Below are positions 26,420 to 40,259 of a stretch of 64,000 nucleotides of DNA, piece after piece. The DNA is from Odobenus rosmarus divergens. Taxonomy: Eukaryota; Chordata; Mammalia; Carnivora; Odobenidae. The DNA lies in NCBI RefSeq assembly GCF_000321225.1, contig NW_004451010.1, forward strand, positions 1,963,129-2,027,128, given 5' to 3'. The translations under genes were made by a program, and so were the position numbers. The notes under the pieces were generated by a model, which searched no databases, was not told the origin of the DNA, and saw only the letters and a list, made by a program, of their open reading frames with translations. The first letter of the stretch is position 1, and the number at the start of each line of letters is the position of its first letter.

Positions 26420-26649
26420 AATCAGTAAAATTCTACTAGTGAATGTTTTATTCCTTGGAAACATGGCATGTATTTCCACAAATGAATTAGTTTTATTATT
26501 AACTTCTCAGAAAATATTTTTGATATTGGTGTAACGCACTTATTTAGTTAGCTTAAGTAAGTTACACTCCCGAGAACTTATGAACATATTCCAATGGACC
26601 CAGATTTCTTTTTTTACCTAATCAACAAAGAAACAGAGAGTATATAACC

Positions 26650-27950
26650 ACCCACAAATAGGTACTGAGTATCCATAATGTCCAAGTGTTGAATTACAGA
26701 GAATATAAAATAATTATGTAAGAGTAACTACCCAAGAAATTTAAAAGTCAAGTAAAAGCTAGTAATATTTGCTATAGGTAATAACTGAAGATTTATATGA
26801 CATATAACTAAATATACAGCTGTAGAATGGAGGCAAAATTTTCTATATAGTTAATCTTTTATGGCTTGAGATAATAATTTTTTAACAAAGTAAACTTACT
26901 GACATACTAACTCAAACATGTCAAAGAACTCACATATTAAGGAACTCCAGCCACTTGTTCTACATGGAAGACACCACAGAAAATATAAAAATAAAGATTG
27001 ACCATTTTAAAACTCTAACATCTCTATTAGTATTATCTACTTAAGAGACTTTAAAGGGCTAAAGGGACTTTAAAGCACCAAAAGATCATAAAGAATAGAA
27101 AGGGGAGTTCAATGTATACGAGATATGAGGAAAATGGAATGGAATATGTAAAACTTGAGAAGGGTCTTGGAGGAAAAGCAGGATTTATATAGACCAGAAA
27201 AAGTGAAAAGAGCAATTCAAGATCAATCTATATAAATGAAGGCTATAAGTAAGAATAAATACGACGTGCTCTACCCTCCCCAGCCACTCCCCTTTTAGAT
27301 CAAGAAAAGTGAAGAAGGACATAAGAGAAGATATGATAGAGTATAATTTCCAGGGAGATGATTATTTTATATAGGGTGATCAAAGATGTCTGAGGAACAT
27401 GACTTTACTTTGACTTATCAAGATCTGAAGTATAAAGAAAAGGAGCAAATCAAAGGCAAATAGAAAAAGTAATCCAGGAAGAAGACAGTAAATGAAAGAC
27501 CCTGACAGAAGAATGGACAGAAACAACAGGACTACTAGGCAGAGAATGGACTAGGAAATGGACTGTGTAAGTTGAGAGTAAGAGTGGAAGCAGGGAAGAC
27601 AACTGAGACTACTACAAAGTCCAGGCAAGAGATAGTGGCTACTTACACTGAGATTGTGGTGAGAGAGAGAGAAAAATGGACATATTTCATTTATATATTT
27701 TGGAGAAACGGGGAAATCTGCTGACAGATTGAACCTGGAGAATGAATAAATGGAAGTTATAAAAAATAATACCAATGTTTTTCCCTTGAGCATCTAGGTA
27801 AATAGTCATGCCAATTACTAAGATGGGGGAAGGGTGAGGAAAAGGTTGGAAGCATGTTGTAATAAAGGTTTTGTCAGACATATTAGACATCAAATTGGAA
27901 ATTTCAGAAAGAGTTGGATTGGAGTCTAGAACACATTATTGCATTCTAAA
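26650..27950 (-). repeat. Old interspersed repeat, L2-like, antisense
   Basis: Scattered matches such as GTACTGAGTATCCATAATG, AGTGGAAGCAGGGAAGACAAC and AGTCCAGGCAAGAGATAGTGG follow the order seen in a common ancient mammalian repeat that I associate with L2. The class call is tentative. Confidence 0.45.
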
Positions 27951-27974
27951 TTTTATTTTAAAATTATCTTATCA

Positions 27975-28158
27975 GGCGCCTGGGTGGCTCAGTCGTTGAG
28001 CCTCTGCCTTCAGCTCAGGTCATGATCTCAGGGTCCTGGGATCGAGCCCCGCATCGGGCTCCCTGCTCAGCGGGAAGCCTGCTTCTCCCTCTCCCACTTC
28101 CCCTGCTTGTGTTCCCTCTCTCGCTGTGTCTTTCTCTATCAAATAAATAAATAAAATA

Positions 28159-28199
<41 letters not shown>
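27975..28199 (+). mobile_element. SINEC, full length, with long AAAT tail
   Basis: Begins GGCGCCTGGGTGGCTCAG and includes CTGCTTGTGTTCCCTCTCTC, seen in bear/seal/mustelid SINEs rather than canid ones. The tail expands to an (AAAT)n run over 28139-28200. The 15-base duplication AAAATTATCTTATCA is exact at 27960-27974 and 28200-28214. Confidence 0.95.

Positions 28200-28200
<1 letters not shown>
28139..28200. repeat. (AAAT)n microsatellite in a SINE tail
   Basis: An AAATA/AAAT run with one interruption (AAATATA). Likely length-polymorphic. Confidence 0.9.
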
Positions 28201-28201
<1 letters not shown>

Positions 28202-28364
28202 AATTATCTTATCAAGTGTTTTAGATTTCTGGCTACCCAGGGGAAAAAAGAATGGCTTGAATTTACTTAAAATATTAAGTAAATCTTCTCGGTGGTGACT
28301 GTGAAACTGTGATATATATACCAGAGGTTTGGAGAAAAGGTACTCTTTTCTCTATGCTCCCAAT

Positions 28365-28665
28365 GTCCTAGTTCTGACTCTCATATCTGCCATCTTACTA
28401 AAACACAGTCCTATGTCATTCCAAAGAAAAACAAACTCAAGTGACTTCCCATGGCCTACAAAAATCTAAACCCTTAGCACAGTAATCAAGGACCTTTCCC
28501 AACCTCAAGCAGGCCTCCATTTATCTCCATTTTACCAATTTATATCTCAAACAATAATAATGCTAACTTAACTGCCATTTCTTAAGTACTACATGCCCTT
28601 TCTTAACTCTATTGCCTTTGCATATACAATCTTCCACTTTGGTTCAAAACCATACTTGAAAGTGA
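28365..28665 (+). repeat. L2 LINE 3' fragment
   Basis: GACTTCCCATGGCCTACAAA, AAACCCTTAGCACAG and ATTGCCTTTGCATATACAATC follow the order of the L2 3' region in the sense direction. Confidence 0.65.
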
Positions 28666-28674
28666 AACAATGGA

Positions 28675-29190
28675 TCCTGTAAATATGTTATCATACATGG
28701 TTAAAGAGACTTTGTAGATGTAATTAAGGTTACTAATTAATGACCTTAAAATATATTCTTATGGACTATCTAGGTGGGACTGATCTAATCATATTAGCTC
28801 TTAAAAGCAGAGACTTTCTCTAGTTGAAGCAGAAGACAGCCAGGGCAAGAAGTTGTCAGATTCTAAGCATGAAAAGGATTCAACGCACCATTACTGGCTC
28901 TGAGACATTAGAGTCCATGTGCAAAGACCAGAGAAAGGCCTCTAGGAGCTATGGGTGGCCCCCAGATGACAGCCATCAAGGAAACAGAGACCTCAGTTGT
29001 GTAACCAAAAGGAAATGAATTTTGCCAAAAATATTAATGACCCTGGAAGTAGATTCTTCCCCAGAAATGCCAGATAAGAGCCTAACAGAACCGTAACCTA
29101 AAAAATTGTGAGATAATAAATGGATGTTGTTTTAAACCACTGAATTTATGGTAATTTGTTATGGTACCAAGAAAAAACTGATACAAGAGT
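28675..29190 (+). mobile_element. MaLR-type (MLT1-like) LTR remnant
   Basis: GGGACTGATCTAATCATATTAG, then TTGTGAGATAATAAATGGATG and GGTAATTTGTTATGG near the end match the pattern of an old ERVL-MaLR solo LTR. It is a mammalian endogenous retroelement remnant with no coding capacity. Confidence 0.6.
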
Positions 29191-29199
29191 TAAATGTAA

Positions 29200-32069
29200 T
29201 AAGGTGATGGGGGTGGGGAAAGTGGCATTCTATTTCCAGAATACTAAATATATGAAATTGAAAATATGAAGCTTCTAATCATAGTTGATGCATGCACTCT
29301 CTCCCTCTACCCCTTATAGTCCTTTATGTTGATGAGAATCTTCCATTGACTCGCTACTAACTCACTAGCCAAGATAACGGCCAGGTAGCCCAACATCTAA
29401 ATCTCCATGGAGGAACTTTCTAAATCCTTGATACAGAAGTGAAGAATATAAAAGTTATCCCTTCAACTCCCACTACTGCTATATAAATGTATAAATGTAT
29501 TCATTCCTTTCACTCAAATGAGAGTCCTCATCAGTATAGATAAGGGCAAACTCAGGCCTCAGGACTGCCAGTGTGATAGGCCTGCCTCCACAGAATGGGG
29601 AAGTGAACGTAGGGGGCTATAGGCTCAGATAACAACATTGCAAATGTCCACCCAGAAAAATACAGTTTGCTTTTACCCAGAATTACCACAATGGAAGCCA
29701 GGCCTTCCCTACTAAAATACAAACACCTGAAAATCTCGTTCTTCAGGTGATGTGTGACAAAGCATTCTGGATATGAAAGAAAGTATAATATTACTAATAC
29801 GAAATGTGGGGATGTGCAGATAAACCAGTAGTCAAAATATTAAGCATAAAAGTTCTATTTAGGTAAGATGAGTTTCTCCTGGCAAATTCCTACTTGTTAC
29901 CCAAAGTTTATTTCAATGTTATTTCCTCAGTTCTAACTCCTAAAATACATTAACACCCACATTATTGTACTGACCACAGTACAGTGTACAGTTATTACAT
30001 GCTTATACTTCTAACTCTTCTTCTGAGCTTCTCCCATAATTTTCTATCTCTAGAATCTGAAACAATGGTGACCACATAGTAAGCATTCAATAAATGTTTT
30101 TGAACTGATTCATTTTTTTGAGAGACACCATAGCTCTTTTATGAGACAATTTTAGATTTCTCAGCTCAAATATAAGTCACACAAAGATAGGCCCCAGTAT
30201 ATCACATATATTTCTATAGTACTTTAGCAGGCTATGTGTTTCCACCATCTTCAATTTCTCTATTCTAATTTAACATTGGATATAAAACTGTAAGAAAATA
30301 TAAAACATTGTCCAGGATATCTTGGAGTCTATTTACTTATAAAATATATAAGAGTATGAAATATTCTGAATGTTGTAAGATTGATGATAATGCTTATTAC
30401 GTCAGACACTGTTGTAAGCATCTGCATTAATAATGCATATACTTCTCATAACAACATACCTTTAAGATGAATAATTATCTCATTTTCCAGATGAACAGAG
30501 AGGTAAAGCATGTTGTAAAAGGTCACAAAATTGCAATATCCTATATTCTAATTCCTTCTACCTAAAAAGCATATCATACTTACATTTCAATTATATTATA
30601 TTTTCAAGTTTTAAACCTTTACCAAAATCTTTTTTGAATAAATGAAAATACACTGAAGAATCAAAAAACCAAGGAAGTACTAAGATTTCATTAACATGCA
30701 CATGGTTTCTCCTTTTATTTCAAGCTCTGATAAATGATTATTGAACCTAACATTAGTTTCTAAGAACTTAGCACTGATTTTAGTAACTTCCATTTCTATA
30801 TCACTCTCCAAATAGTTTTCTTATTGTGACTGTGATAAATATCTAACAAACTTGATATGTCTTAATTTCAAGTAATATCTATTAATATTGAGGAAAAGCC
30901 AAAAGTAATTATAACTACATACTGTTAAAGGTGACAACACCTCACATCATCATGTGGTACCACATTCCAATCAATTCTGACACATTTTAGAACTGAGAAA
31001 TAAATGTGAGCTTAGGGCACTAGAACTATGTTACAGCTTAAACTGACTCAATTTGAAATCTCCCAGGCCCCAAAATAAATGGTGCCAACCATGGCAGAAC
31101 AGTTAAGTGAGTCTTAGTTCATACCACTAGAAGATACGAAGTCAGCCAGAAGGTGGCAGAATGGGGCCATTTAGGTTTCACATACAAATCCAGAGAAATC
31201 TTTTATTTTCATCACCTAAGGTTTTAGTGGTATACAAAAAAAAAAAAAAAACCCACAATTTTAGACCCTAACACAAAAATATTATGTACTAGAGATATAA
31301 AAGAGCATCACTCCAAGTATACAAAATCAAACTAAAATGTGTTTATGTCTCAGGGACGTGAGGGAAAGATGTGTAGACAAGGGAGTTGTAAGTGGCCAGT
31401 CAAAAGAGAGGCATTCCGTCATAAAGAGAGCTGAAATCCAAGATCCACAGCAGATTACCTGCCAAGCTAAAAGCCTTAAATTTCAGGAACCCTCGGGTGC
31501 AGGCGGAAATTCTAATGCCCTGGAGAGACTTTCGCATTGTGTTCCCAAAAATATATGCTTTTGTAAGATTTGCAAAAGTGAGATATTTTAAACTACAATT
31601 GGTTAAAACTCCTGTCTCCTTTCATTCCAACTTTCCCTCTTCATATTTCCCATTATGTCAGGTGTTAAGGAAGTGGCTGCAGGCAATTTAGAGAATTTGC
31701 TAAGAGGAAACTGATATAGGAATATGCCATTTTAGCTGCAACAGGGAAAAAGTTTGGGGATTTTTCAATAAAGAAGAAATTATAGACCTATGACTTGAAC
31801 ATACATGAAGAGTACCTCCTTTTTCATCTTTAAATTTATGTATTAAAGGACCAACACAATATTTAGATAGAAACATAATGGAATTTGAAACAGATGAAAA
31901 AGAGCCACAAAATCAATAAATATTATTCTTATTTAGAAAAGTGACACAACAAAAATTTTCTAGGTCACACAAAAACACTAAATTATTAAAAAGAAAATGA
32001 ATACTACTTTGTTTCATAATTAAATTAATGAAGAGAAATATGAACATGTTAGAAAAAGGTTTTTAAATT
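29200..32069. other. Intron with few recognisable repeats
   Basis: Contains an L2 3' end at about 29930-30115 (AAGCATTCAATAAATG) and an antisense MIR at about 30395-30545 (TCTCATTTTCCAGATGAACAG). Otherwise no repeat, exon or RNA gene was recognised. Short open frames at 31337-31691 look like chance. Confidence 0.5.
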
Positions 32070-32082
32070 TCTTGCTGTTAAT

Positions 32083-33021
32083 GTCTTATCAGATAAAGGA
32101 CTAGTATCCAAAATCTATAAAGAACTTACCAAACTTAACACCCAAAGATCAAATAATCCAATCAAGAAATGGGCAGAAGACATGAACAGACATTTCTCCG
32201 AAGACATCCAAATGGCCAAAAGATACATGAAAAATGCTCAACATCACTCGGCATCAGGGAAATACAAATCAAAACCACAATGAGATACCACCTCACACCA
32301 GTCAGAATGGCTAAAATTAACAAGTCAGGAAACAACAGATGTTGGCAAGGATATGGAGAAAGGGGAACCCTCTTACACTGTTGGTGGGAATGCAAGCTGG
32401 TGCAGCCACTCTAGAAAATAGTATGGAGGTTCCTCAAGAAATTGAAAATAGAGCTACTCTATGACCCAGCAATTGCACTACTGTATATTTACCCAAAAGA
32501 TACAAATATAGTGATCCAAAGGGGCACCTATATCCCAATGTTTATAGCAGCAATGTCCACAAGAGCCAAACTATGGAAAGAGCCCAAATGTCCATCAACA
32601 GATAAATAGATAAAGAAGATATGGTATATATACATAATAGACCACTACTCAGCCGTCAAAAAAATGAAATCTTGCCATTTGCAATGATGTGGATGGAACT
32701 AGAGGGTATTATGCTAAGCGAAGTAAGTCAATCAGAGAAAGAATTACTATATGATCTCACTCGTATGTGGAATTTAAGAAACAAAACAGAGGATCATAGA
32801 GGAAGAGAGGAAAAAATAAGACAAAATCAGAGGGAGACAAACCATAAGAGACTCTTAATCTTAGGAAACAGACTGAGGGTTGCTGGGGAGATGGGGTAAG
32901 TGGGTGATGGGCATTAAGGAGGGCACGTGACGAAATGAGCACTGGGTATTATATAAGACTGACGTCTACCTCTGAAACCAATAATACATTATATGTTAAT
33001 TAATTGAATTTAAATAAAATA
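32083..33021 (+). mobile_element. Young L1 3' end (5'-truncated)
   Basis: Carnivore L1 ORF2 end and 3' UTR in the sense direction: ACATTTCTCCGAAGACATCC, CACTGTTGGTGGGAATGCAAG and GAGCACTGGGTATTATATAAG are near-consensus. The flanking duplication TCTTGCTGTTAA / TCTTGCTGTTTAA lies at 32070-32082 and 33022-33034. ORF2 is 5'-truncated and cannot be active. Open stretches at 32169-32414 and 32621-32899 are remnants of this end. Confidence 0.92.
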
Positions 33022-33034
33022 TCTTGCTGTTTAA

Positions 33035-35850
33035 CACAAAATATGAACATTGACAGAAATACATAAAACTCATAATAGCCAGTACAATGAGGCTGTTGAA
33101 GACAAACTGATTAATATTAACTCAAAACTTATTTAAGATTAATTATTGTCTGGAAAACATGAAATGTCCTGAAATCTTATATATGAAAGAAATCTGTCAT
33201 AGTGGTATTTCTTCCACCATAAAAAACATAGATGTGAGAACCAGAGGATAGAGGTAGAAGTGGCAGACCTCACTATTTCACTGAATCTAAGCCTATACAG
33301 TGGTAAGAATCATTATTATTTTACTTACCACTAAGAAAGAAAAAAGGAAAAAAGTGCAGCAATTAAACTATGATGAGATAATGCTTTATTAGTTACAATT
33401 TTTGTTTTTCTTTAGGACTACTTTAGACCTATTTTGTCGTAACTTTCTATCTTACATCACTTGTGCATACATAAAATGAAAAAACATACAAACAAAAAAA
33501 TTGGTTAAGGAGTTCCTAAAACTCCTTCACATTTATATTCGAACTGTAGAATCATTTTTTGACTCACAGTCATTATTGTGTTTTTGTACAATTATTGTCC
33601 TTTATGACATCAAGAATATTGCTCATGCAATATTTCTTGAAGTGCTCTACTACCACCTCCTAGATTTTCTTCCAATATATCTATTCTGATGTTGTGCATG
33701 CATAGACAATGACAAGTATGTCACAAGTACTGCCTGACAGATAGTAACTATAGGATACCACCAAATGTAGGAAGCATCCTAATTTCAGAGACAGTAATGT
33801 ATGAGAAAAGTACATATCCTAGAATTAATGAAATATAGTATCATATTTAATTATCCATTTGAAGAATGTTTGCTTCCCATCCCTGTGACTTTGGATGATT
33901 TAGAAATCTTAGTACCCATGAAAGGGATACTTCTACCAAGAAGACATGACAATGAAACCCTTTAACTAGAAGTTAAGAGTGCCACCTGGGTATTCTGGTC
34001 TCCTCATTGAACTACAATAACAGGCAAAAAGGGGAGTTATTATTTTTGTTTGGGTGATTAATCCTGGTTATCACTGACACATAGGTTCTTGCTACAAAAT
34101 GCAGACAGAAAAGAATAGGACTGGATCCTAGGAGATCTTGTGGGTTGTCTTCTTGTAATTTCCGTATTGAGTGGTGAAAAACACATGGGTTACCTCAGCG
34201 TTCCACTATGGGAAACACTATCAAGTTCTCAGTAACTCAAGAATGATGATCTAAACTACTACCCTTCTAACTTATATGCTGGCAGATAGAACATGGGATG
34301 AACAGTGGAGAGGTTATATATATAATACCAACCTCCAGACAAAACCAGGACTGTAGCAGCTATCCATAAATACTACTTGGCTCTGTATGTGTGTGCATAT
34401 GAATGTGAGTGTATATATAAACACAACAATTTCCTTCTGCCCTCCCCCAATAATTTCATATAAGGTGTGATAGTGGTGATTAACTTTGTAATTTAACACC
34501 AATGCAGCAGAAAATCACTGTGATATTAAGAGTTGAGATGAGTATCATCCACAGACTGATAACAGGAGCTGATGGTATTTTGAGTCTCTCCCTTTGGGTA
34601 GATGTTTGAGTGTGTTTTCATTTATATGAAGGATAGCAGCATTAAATTAGATATACTATATTGTGGTTGCCATTGTTGTATGGAACCATCAGTTAAAGGG
34701 TGCATATAGGTGATAAGCAGCCAAAGGAGTGAACTGTATTGGATGTTGTAAATTGGCTCATTCAACATCCTTTCCATTCTATAATAGTAGGAGAGCCTGG
34801 AAAGCTATAAAATATATTTCCTGGACTTCCTAAAGTTTGGATGCAAATAAAGTTCTCTCTGTTAAATGCACTTCTATGATACTTGGAAGATAAAAATGGG
34901 AGGGTAAAGTTTCTGATGGAAAGCACAGATCATGGAAATAAGGTTTCCCAGAGTCAGTATTTCAGTGACTTCCAGCTCCAGGTTCTGACCATTAAAAAAA
35001 AAAAAAGTATCAATACTGTAGGCCAGAAAAAGAAAGAGAGACAGACAAATCTAATAACATCATTTAAGGTCGTGGATACTACAATTCCTAAAGCCAGTTT
35101 CATCACTTGAACTTTCAAATTATTTTAGAAAATTGATTCTCTTTGCATTTCAATCAGTTTCAATTAGGTTTCTACTTCTTGAAACTGAAAGAAACTCATT
35201 TAATACATATTCTGAAAACAAGCATAATTTTTTGTATTATACCACTTTTTATAAAAAGCAACTATTTTCTACGAGTAAATGAATTTTAAGAGCTGTTAGG
35301 TAGTGAAAGAAGTGAGTTCCCACTTTTCCTCAATTGAAGAAATGAATACTGTAAATGGTTTGAAAAATATCAAATTTTATAAGCAAGATTAATTGCTGTT
35401 TAATAAGAAATAGAGGATGGTAAGTGTGACACATGGCTATACGACATTCAAAATACTATAATCTGGAAAGTTCACTAATAATATTATGGCCCCTGCCAAT
35501 AAAATACCACGATCCCGAAGTTCCTTCTGTTTCTAGGCAGAATCCTAGGTTTTCCTGTTGTAGTCACTGATGTGCTGTTCCAAAGGTCAGTGACCTTAAT
35601 GCTAAGCTGTTGTTCTGGTATTGCTGCTGCCAGGTCTGCCTTGGGCTCACAGGGTTATCACTGACATTTTTCAAACTTTTTTTTTCACTTTTACATTATT
35701 TTTTTAAAAACACCTTTATATTAGGTAACCAAAAAGAAAAATGACTCTTATATATTTGTTCTTAGATTTTGGTTTCTTTTCTCATTCTTATTCCCATCAC
35801 CCAGAAATACTACGATTGATAATTTGGAATATTTGCTTCAAGTCCATTTT
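33035..35850. other. Unassigned intron sequence
   Basis: No repeat family assigned with confidence and no exon. It contains a perfect inverted nuclear-receptor-type site at 35584-35596. Short open frames here are not supported. Confidence 0.5.
35584..35596. promoter_or_regulatory. Perfect IR-1 nuclear-receptor motif
   Basis: AGGTCA-G-TGACCT: two consensus half sites inverted with one base between, the arrangement bound by FXR/RXR-type heterodimers. One further base pair each side (A/T) extends the symmetry. No promoter is nearby, so it could only act as an intronic element. Confidence 0.4.
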
Positions 35851-35859
35851 TCTATTTAT

Positions 35860-37600
35860 ACTTTAAAAAAATTAAGTAATTTTTAATTTTGAATAAATTT
35901 TAATTACAAAAAGGCCCTCCTGATTTCTATCCTTATCCTGACTTCTCTGCTCAGCTCCCTAGAGGGAACCACTATTCTAAATTTGTGCGTAGCCTTCAAA
36001 TCTCTTTTTTATACTTTACATATACATAGTTTCACAGAAAACATATATATTGCTATTTTTTTTATATACCCAAAAGGTGTCATGTTCTAAATATCTTTTT
36101 GCAAGTTACTTGTTTCAAATACACCATATTTTACTTAGCTGTTTCTCTATTGATGGGCCTTTAGGTTATTTCTGTTTCCATTATTACAAAGAATGTGATA
36201 ATGATCATCTGTATCTCTCCCTCCCCCCGCCATCTCTCTTTCTATCTCTCTGTGTGTGTTTTCCATTTTGTTTATTTCTCTTAAAAGTCATGATATGTCT
36301 CTGGTCATAATTTCTTCCAGCTACTCTTCATACAAGAGTTGATCTACCACCTCAGGCTATAATTTTATGAAATCCCCAGCTATTAATCATTTTGAACAGT
36401 TTTACTAAGATACAATTTACATACCATGAAATTAAGCAGTTTTAAGTGTACAATTCAGTAGGATTTTTAAGGTAAATTTATAGTTATGCAATTACCACTA
36501 CTTCACTTTAGAACATTTCTCATCACCCCCCAAAAAACCTCATGCCCATCTTCAGTCATTCTCCATTCCCACCCCTAGCCTTGGGCAACTACTAATCTAC
36601 TTTCTGCTTCTAAAGATTTTGTCTTTTTCGCAGAAATGAAATTATACAATATGTGGTCTTTTGTCTCATTTCTTCCAGTTAACATAATGTTTTTGAGGTT
36701 CACCCGTGTTGTCACATGTATCAATACTTTGTTACTTTTTATTGCTTAATAGTATTTCATTGTATAGATACACCATCTTCTCTATGCCAGTTTAGTTGTT
36801 TCTACTTTATGGTTATTATGAATAATATTGCTATGAACACTCATGTACAAGTTGTTGTGTGAACATTTGTTTTTATTTCTCCTGAATAGATTTCTAGGAG
36901 TAAAACTTCTGGGTATGGTAATTTGGTGCTTAACATTTTGAGAAACTGCCAAACTGTTTCCAAAGTGGCTGCACCATTTACATTCCACCAATGATGTATG
37001 AGGGTTCCAATTTCTTCACATCCTTGCCAATTCTTCTCTCTTTTTTTTTAATACATAATTGGTTTTGTACATATGTGTTTCTATTCAGGAGATACCAAAA
37101 ATTGAAATTCCTGAGTCTAGTTTATACCCATTTTCAGTTTTAATAAATACAACCAAACCATCCCAGGAGTAGGCTATTCCAATTTATACTCAACATGCTT
37201 GCCATACATGTGACTTGTTCATCTTAGCTAAATCTGGCAAATGAAAAAAGACATCTCATTTTAAATCACACTTGACTGATACTTGTGAGGTAAAATTTTT
37301 ATATGTCAATTTATCATCTGAATTTCATCTTCAGTAATTTACCTATTCATATACTTTATTTTTCTTTTTCATTTAACTTTTTGTTGACTTATATTTTCAT
37401 TCTAGATATTAATCCTATCAGTTTTATGCACTGAAAATATTTCCTGCCAATCTCTTTTCTTAAGGAATATGAAACACTATCAGAGTTCTAAACAAAAATA
37501 TTTTTCTGAACTATTATTTACAGTCTTATGCTCCTTGATTCCTGTGCCAAAGGGCTTCATTATGCATCCTAAGAAGACTTTTCATTGGTTTACTGGGAGC
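35860..37600 (-). mobile_element. Old L1/HAL1 fragments, antisense
   Basis: Two or more pieces. Text near 36140-36180 (TGATGGGCCTTTAGGTTATTT), 36400-36480 (ACTAAGATACAATTTACATACC) and 36950-36985 (ACTGTTTCCAAAGTGGCTGC) is the reverse of L1 ORF2-end/3' UTR sequence. The part after 37080 is more diverged and less certain. Confidence 0.7.
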
Positions 37601-38324
37601 CCTATGAAACATATATACAAAGAAGATCCCAAGTTGCCTTTTCTGGGTGGACATTAATTAATTCACTAATGTGAATCAGGTTCCCCTTTAGGACATATAG
37701 TAGGTTGTTGGTTGTAAAAAACAAAACAATAGAAAACATACTAGTTTAAGCAGAAAAAGAATTTATTCAATGGGTACATTACAGAATCGTTAGGAAGACT
37801 GGAAAACTAGGTAAAGACGTGAACCAAAGGAGGTAAGACACAGTTGAGAAGCAATCTGTTGTGAAATGAACAATCATCTCCAATGCTGATGGCAATGCCA
37901 CCAATGAACAGTCATTGCTATCCCACTATATTCTCAATTCTGCAAAATAATCTGTTTGATCTTGTGTCTTCAAGTTAAGTTCACAAGACTCACTTGCAAT
38001 ATTAATTTCTTATTAAGACACTGTATCTAATCTAACAAGTCAACCCCGGCCTGAAGTTGAAATACATAGTTATAATTATCTCCAGACATATAATTATTAG
38101 TCTTCTCTACTGCTAAGCATACTACTAAATATTTTGATGGCTATCTTCCCAATCTTTTACTAGAAATAAATACAAAATAAAAATTGTTAGCACATCATTC
38201 TATAGGGTCAGTATTTTTTACAGTAATTTTTAGATATATCTAAGTTGTCGTGGCTATACTTAAAACAAGCACCTCTCTGAAAAATATTTCAGATCTATCC
38301 TTTTCTGTCTAGCAAGAAACTATT

Positions 38325-39600
38325 CATTTATTCATCAACTATTTCATGAGTGCCTACTAGGTGCACACACACAGTACTCTGGTAGATTTCAATCTGAGCA
38401 AAAACAGACATTATAGTTTAGTGGGAAGATTGTATTATTAAAAAAAAACAAAACAGTGCCATGATTCCATAAAAAGATAACAGGAGACCTTAATCTAGTG
38501 TGGGAAGATCAGAGAACACCTTCTTAAAAGCATAATGACTGAAATGAAATATGAAGGATGTGATGAAGGGTTCATCAGGAACTGGGAGATAAGATAAAAA
38601 GAACTCCTGACAGGAAATAGTATGGGTAAAGGCCTTATGGAAGAAAAAAAAAGTAGAAGGGTGAGTTTCAGAAATATAGCTTTAAAAAAAAGCATACTTA
38701 CTAAGTAAAATATCATCAAGAAATTAGTAATCGAGTATTTATAATACTATAACATATTATTTATATCTTTGGTTAATTCTTTTGAGATATTTCCATAAAA
38801 CCAAATAATGGAAGGAGAGTTCAGGTACAGTAAATCTTCAATAATCCATACTAATGAAAGATATTAATATAGATAATCCCAAGCAGGAAACAGCAGGCAA
38901 AATAATTTTGATTCAGTTTTGAATTAAGCCAATATATTTTCCTAGTATATTGATTTGTTCTGCTCAAAAAAAAGGTGACTTGTAATATCTTAATAAATAT
39001 TAGCTAGCAGTATAGAAAGAATTGTTTTGTATTTGAGACACACTTCTGAATACTACAACTTTGGGTGTTAAAGTCAGGAGCAATGTCAATGCACTCATAG
39101 TAATAACGTCTTATTGTGTCTTAAAAGCATTATGTGGTGCAACAGAAAAGAAATCATGCCCAATCGTGACAGGCCTTACATACCACACTAAGAACAGATT
39201 CTATCCTATAAGCACAATAAAAATGATCTTAGGCAGGGAGTAATCAGATCAGATTTGAGAGATGGCTAAGAAAAATAAAGGTAGGGGATTGGTTAAGCAA
39301 CTATTTTATATATCATGGAAAGGGATGATAAAGACCTGAAATAAGCTAGGCACAGTGAAACTGGAAATGAGGGGACAAATCATTGATAAGATCCAGTCAC
39401 CAATGAGAACAGGGAATAAGAAAAATGAAAGAATCTAGGCTCCTAGATTTCTGCCTTACATGACTAGGGAAGTTCCCCATTTTCACCAAAATAGGGAATG
39501 GAGGTTTAGGGAAAAGAAAATTTCATCAATTTGACTTTCTAGGAAACACATCCAGTAAAAATTAGATATGCCTGGAGAATAGAACAGAGATACGTGTTGG
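38325..39600 (-). repeat. Old L2-like repeat, antisense
   Basis: ATTCATCAACTATTTCATGAGTGCCTACTAGGTG is the reverse complement of the L2 3' end. Downstream stretches (GTATGGGTAAAGGCCTTATGG; GATTTCTGCCTTACATGACTAGGG) continue in the expected order of the same ancient repeat. The family of the distal part is tentative. Sequence from 37600 to 38325 is unassigned. Confidence 0.5.
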
Positions 39601-39626
39601 TCACAAAGATAAGAAATAAAAGGAAG

Positions 39627-39826
39627 GGCACCTGGGTGGCTCAGTTGGTTAATTGACTGACTTCGGCTCAGGTCATGATCCTGGAGTCCTGGGATTGAGT
39701 CCCACATCGGGCTCCCTGCTTGGCAGGGAGTCTGCTTCTCCCTCTGACCCTCTTCCCTCTCATGCTCTCTATCTCTCATTCTCTCTCTCTCAAATAAATA
39801 AATAAAATCTTTAAAAAAAGAAAAAA
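39627..39826 (+). mobile_element. SINEC, full length
   Basis: Begins GGCACCTGGGTGGCTCAG and ends CAAATAAATAAATAAAATC. The 16-base duplication AAGAAATAAAAGGAAG is exact at 39611-39626 and 39827-39842. Confidence 0.95.
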
Positions 39827-40259
39827 AAGAAATAAAAGGAAGTGGTGGTACTTGAAGTAATTGAGTGAATGACTCTTTTGGTGGACCACCACTGAGTAGG
39901 GAAACTATTACAGAGTAAAGAAAAAAGTTCACAGAGTAACACTAGGATTACTGATGATGCTTGCCAGACACATGTATATGTATGCATGTATGCTTGTGTG
40001 CATACACATACATATACACATACAAAAGGAAAGAAGAGAGCAGAATGGGAGAGTTGAAAATATGAGTAGGCCCTTTAAAGCATACCAAAGATAAAAACTG
40101 TAAAATACATATTTGATTACAAACAACTTATTTTATAAAGTTGAAGGATAAACAGGAAAAGTTTCTAATATATAAAACCAGAAAGAGTTAATAATGGTGT
40201 TAAATAGACATTTATAAATATTTCAAGAGAAATAGGAACACAGAATGAGAAGACTGTTT

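Noticed and set aside
32169..32899. Open frames on both strands
   Set aside because: Remnants of the young L1 3' end; both strands stay open by chance.
39483..39932. 149-codon minus-strand frame
   Set aside because: Most of it reads through the SINEC at 39627-39826 on the wrong strand.
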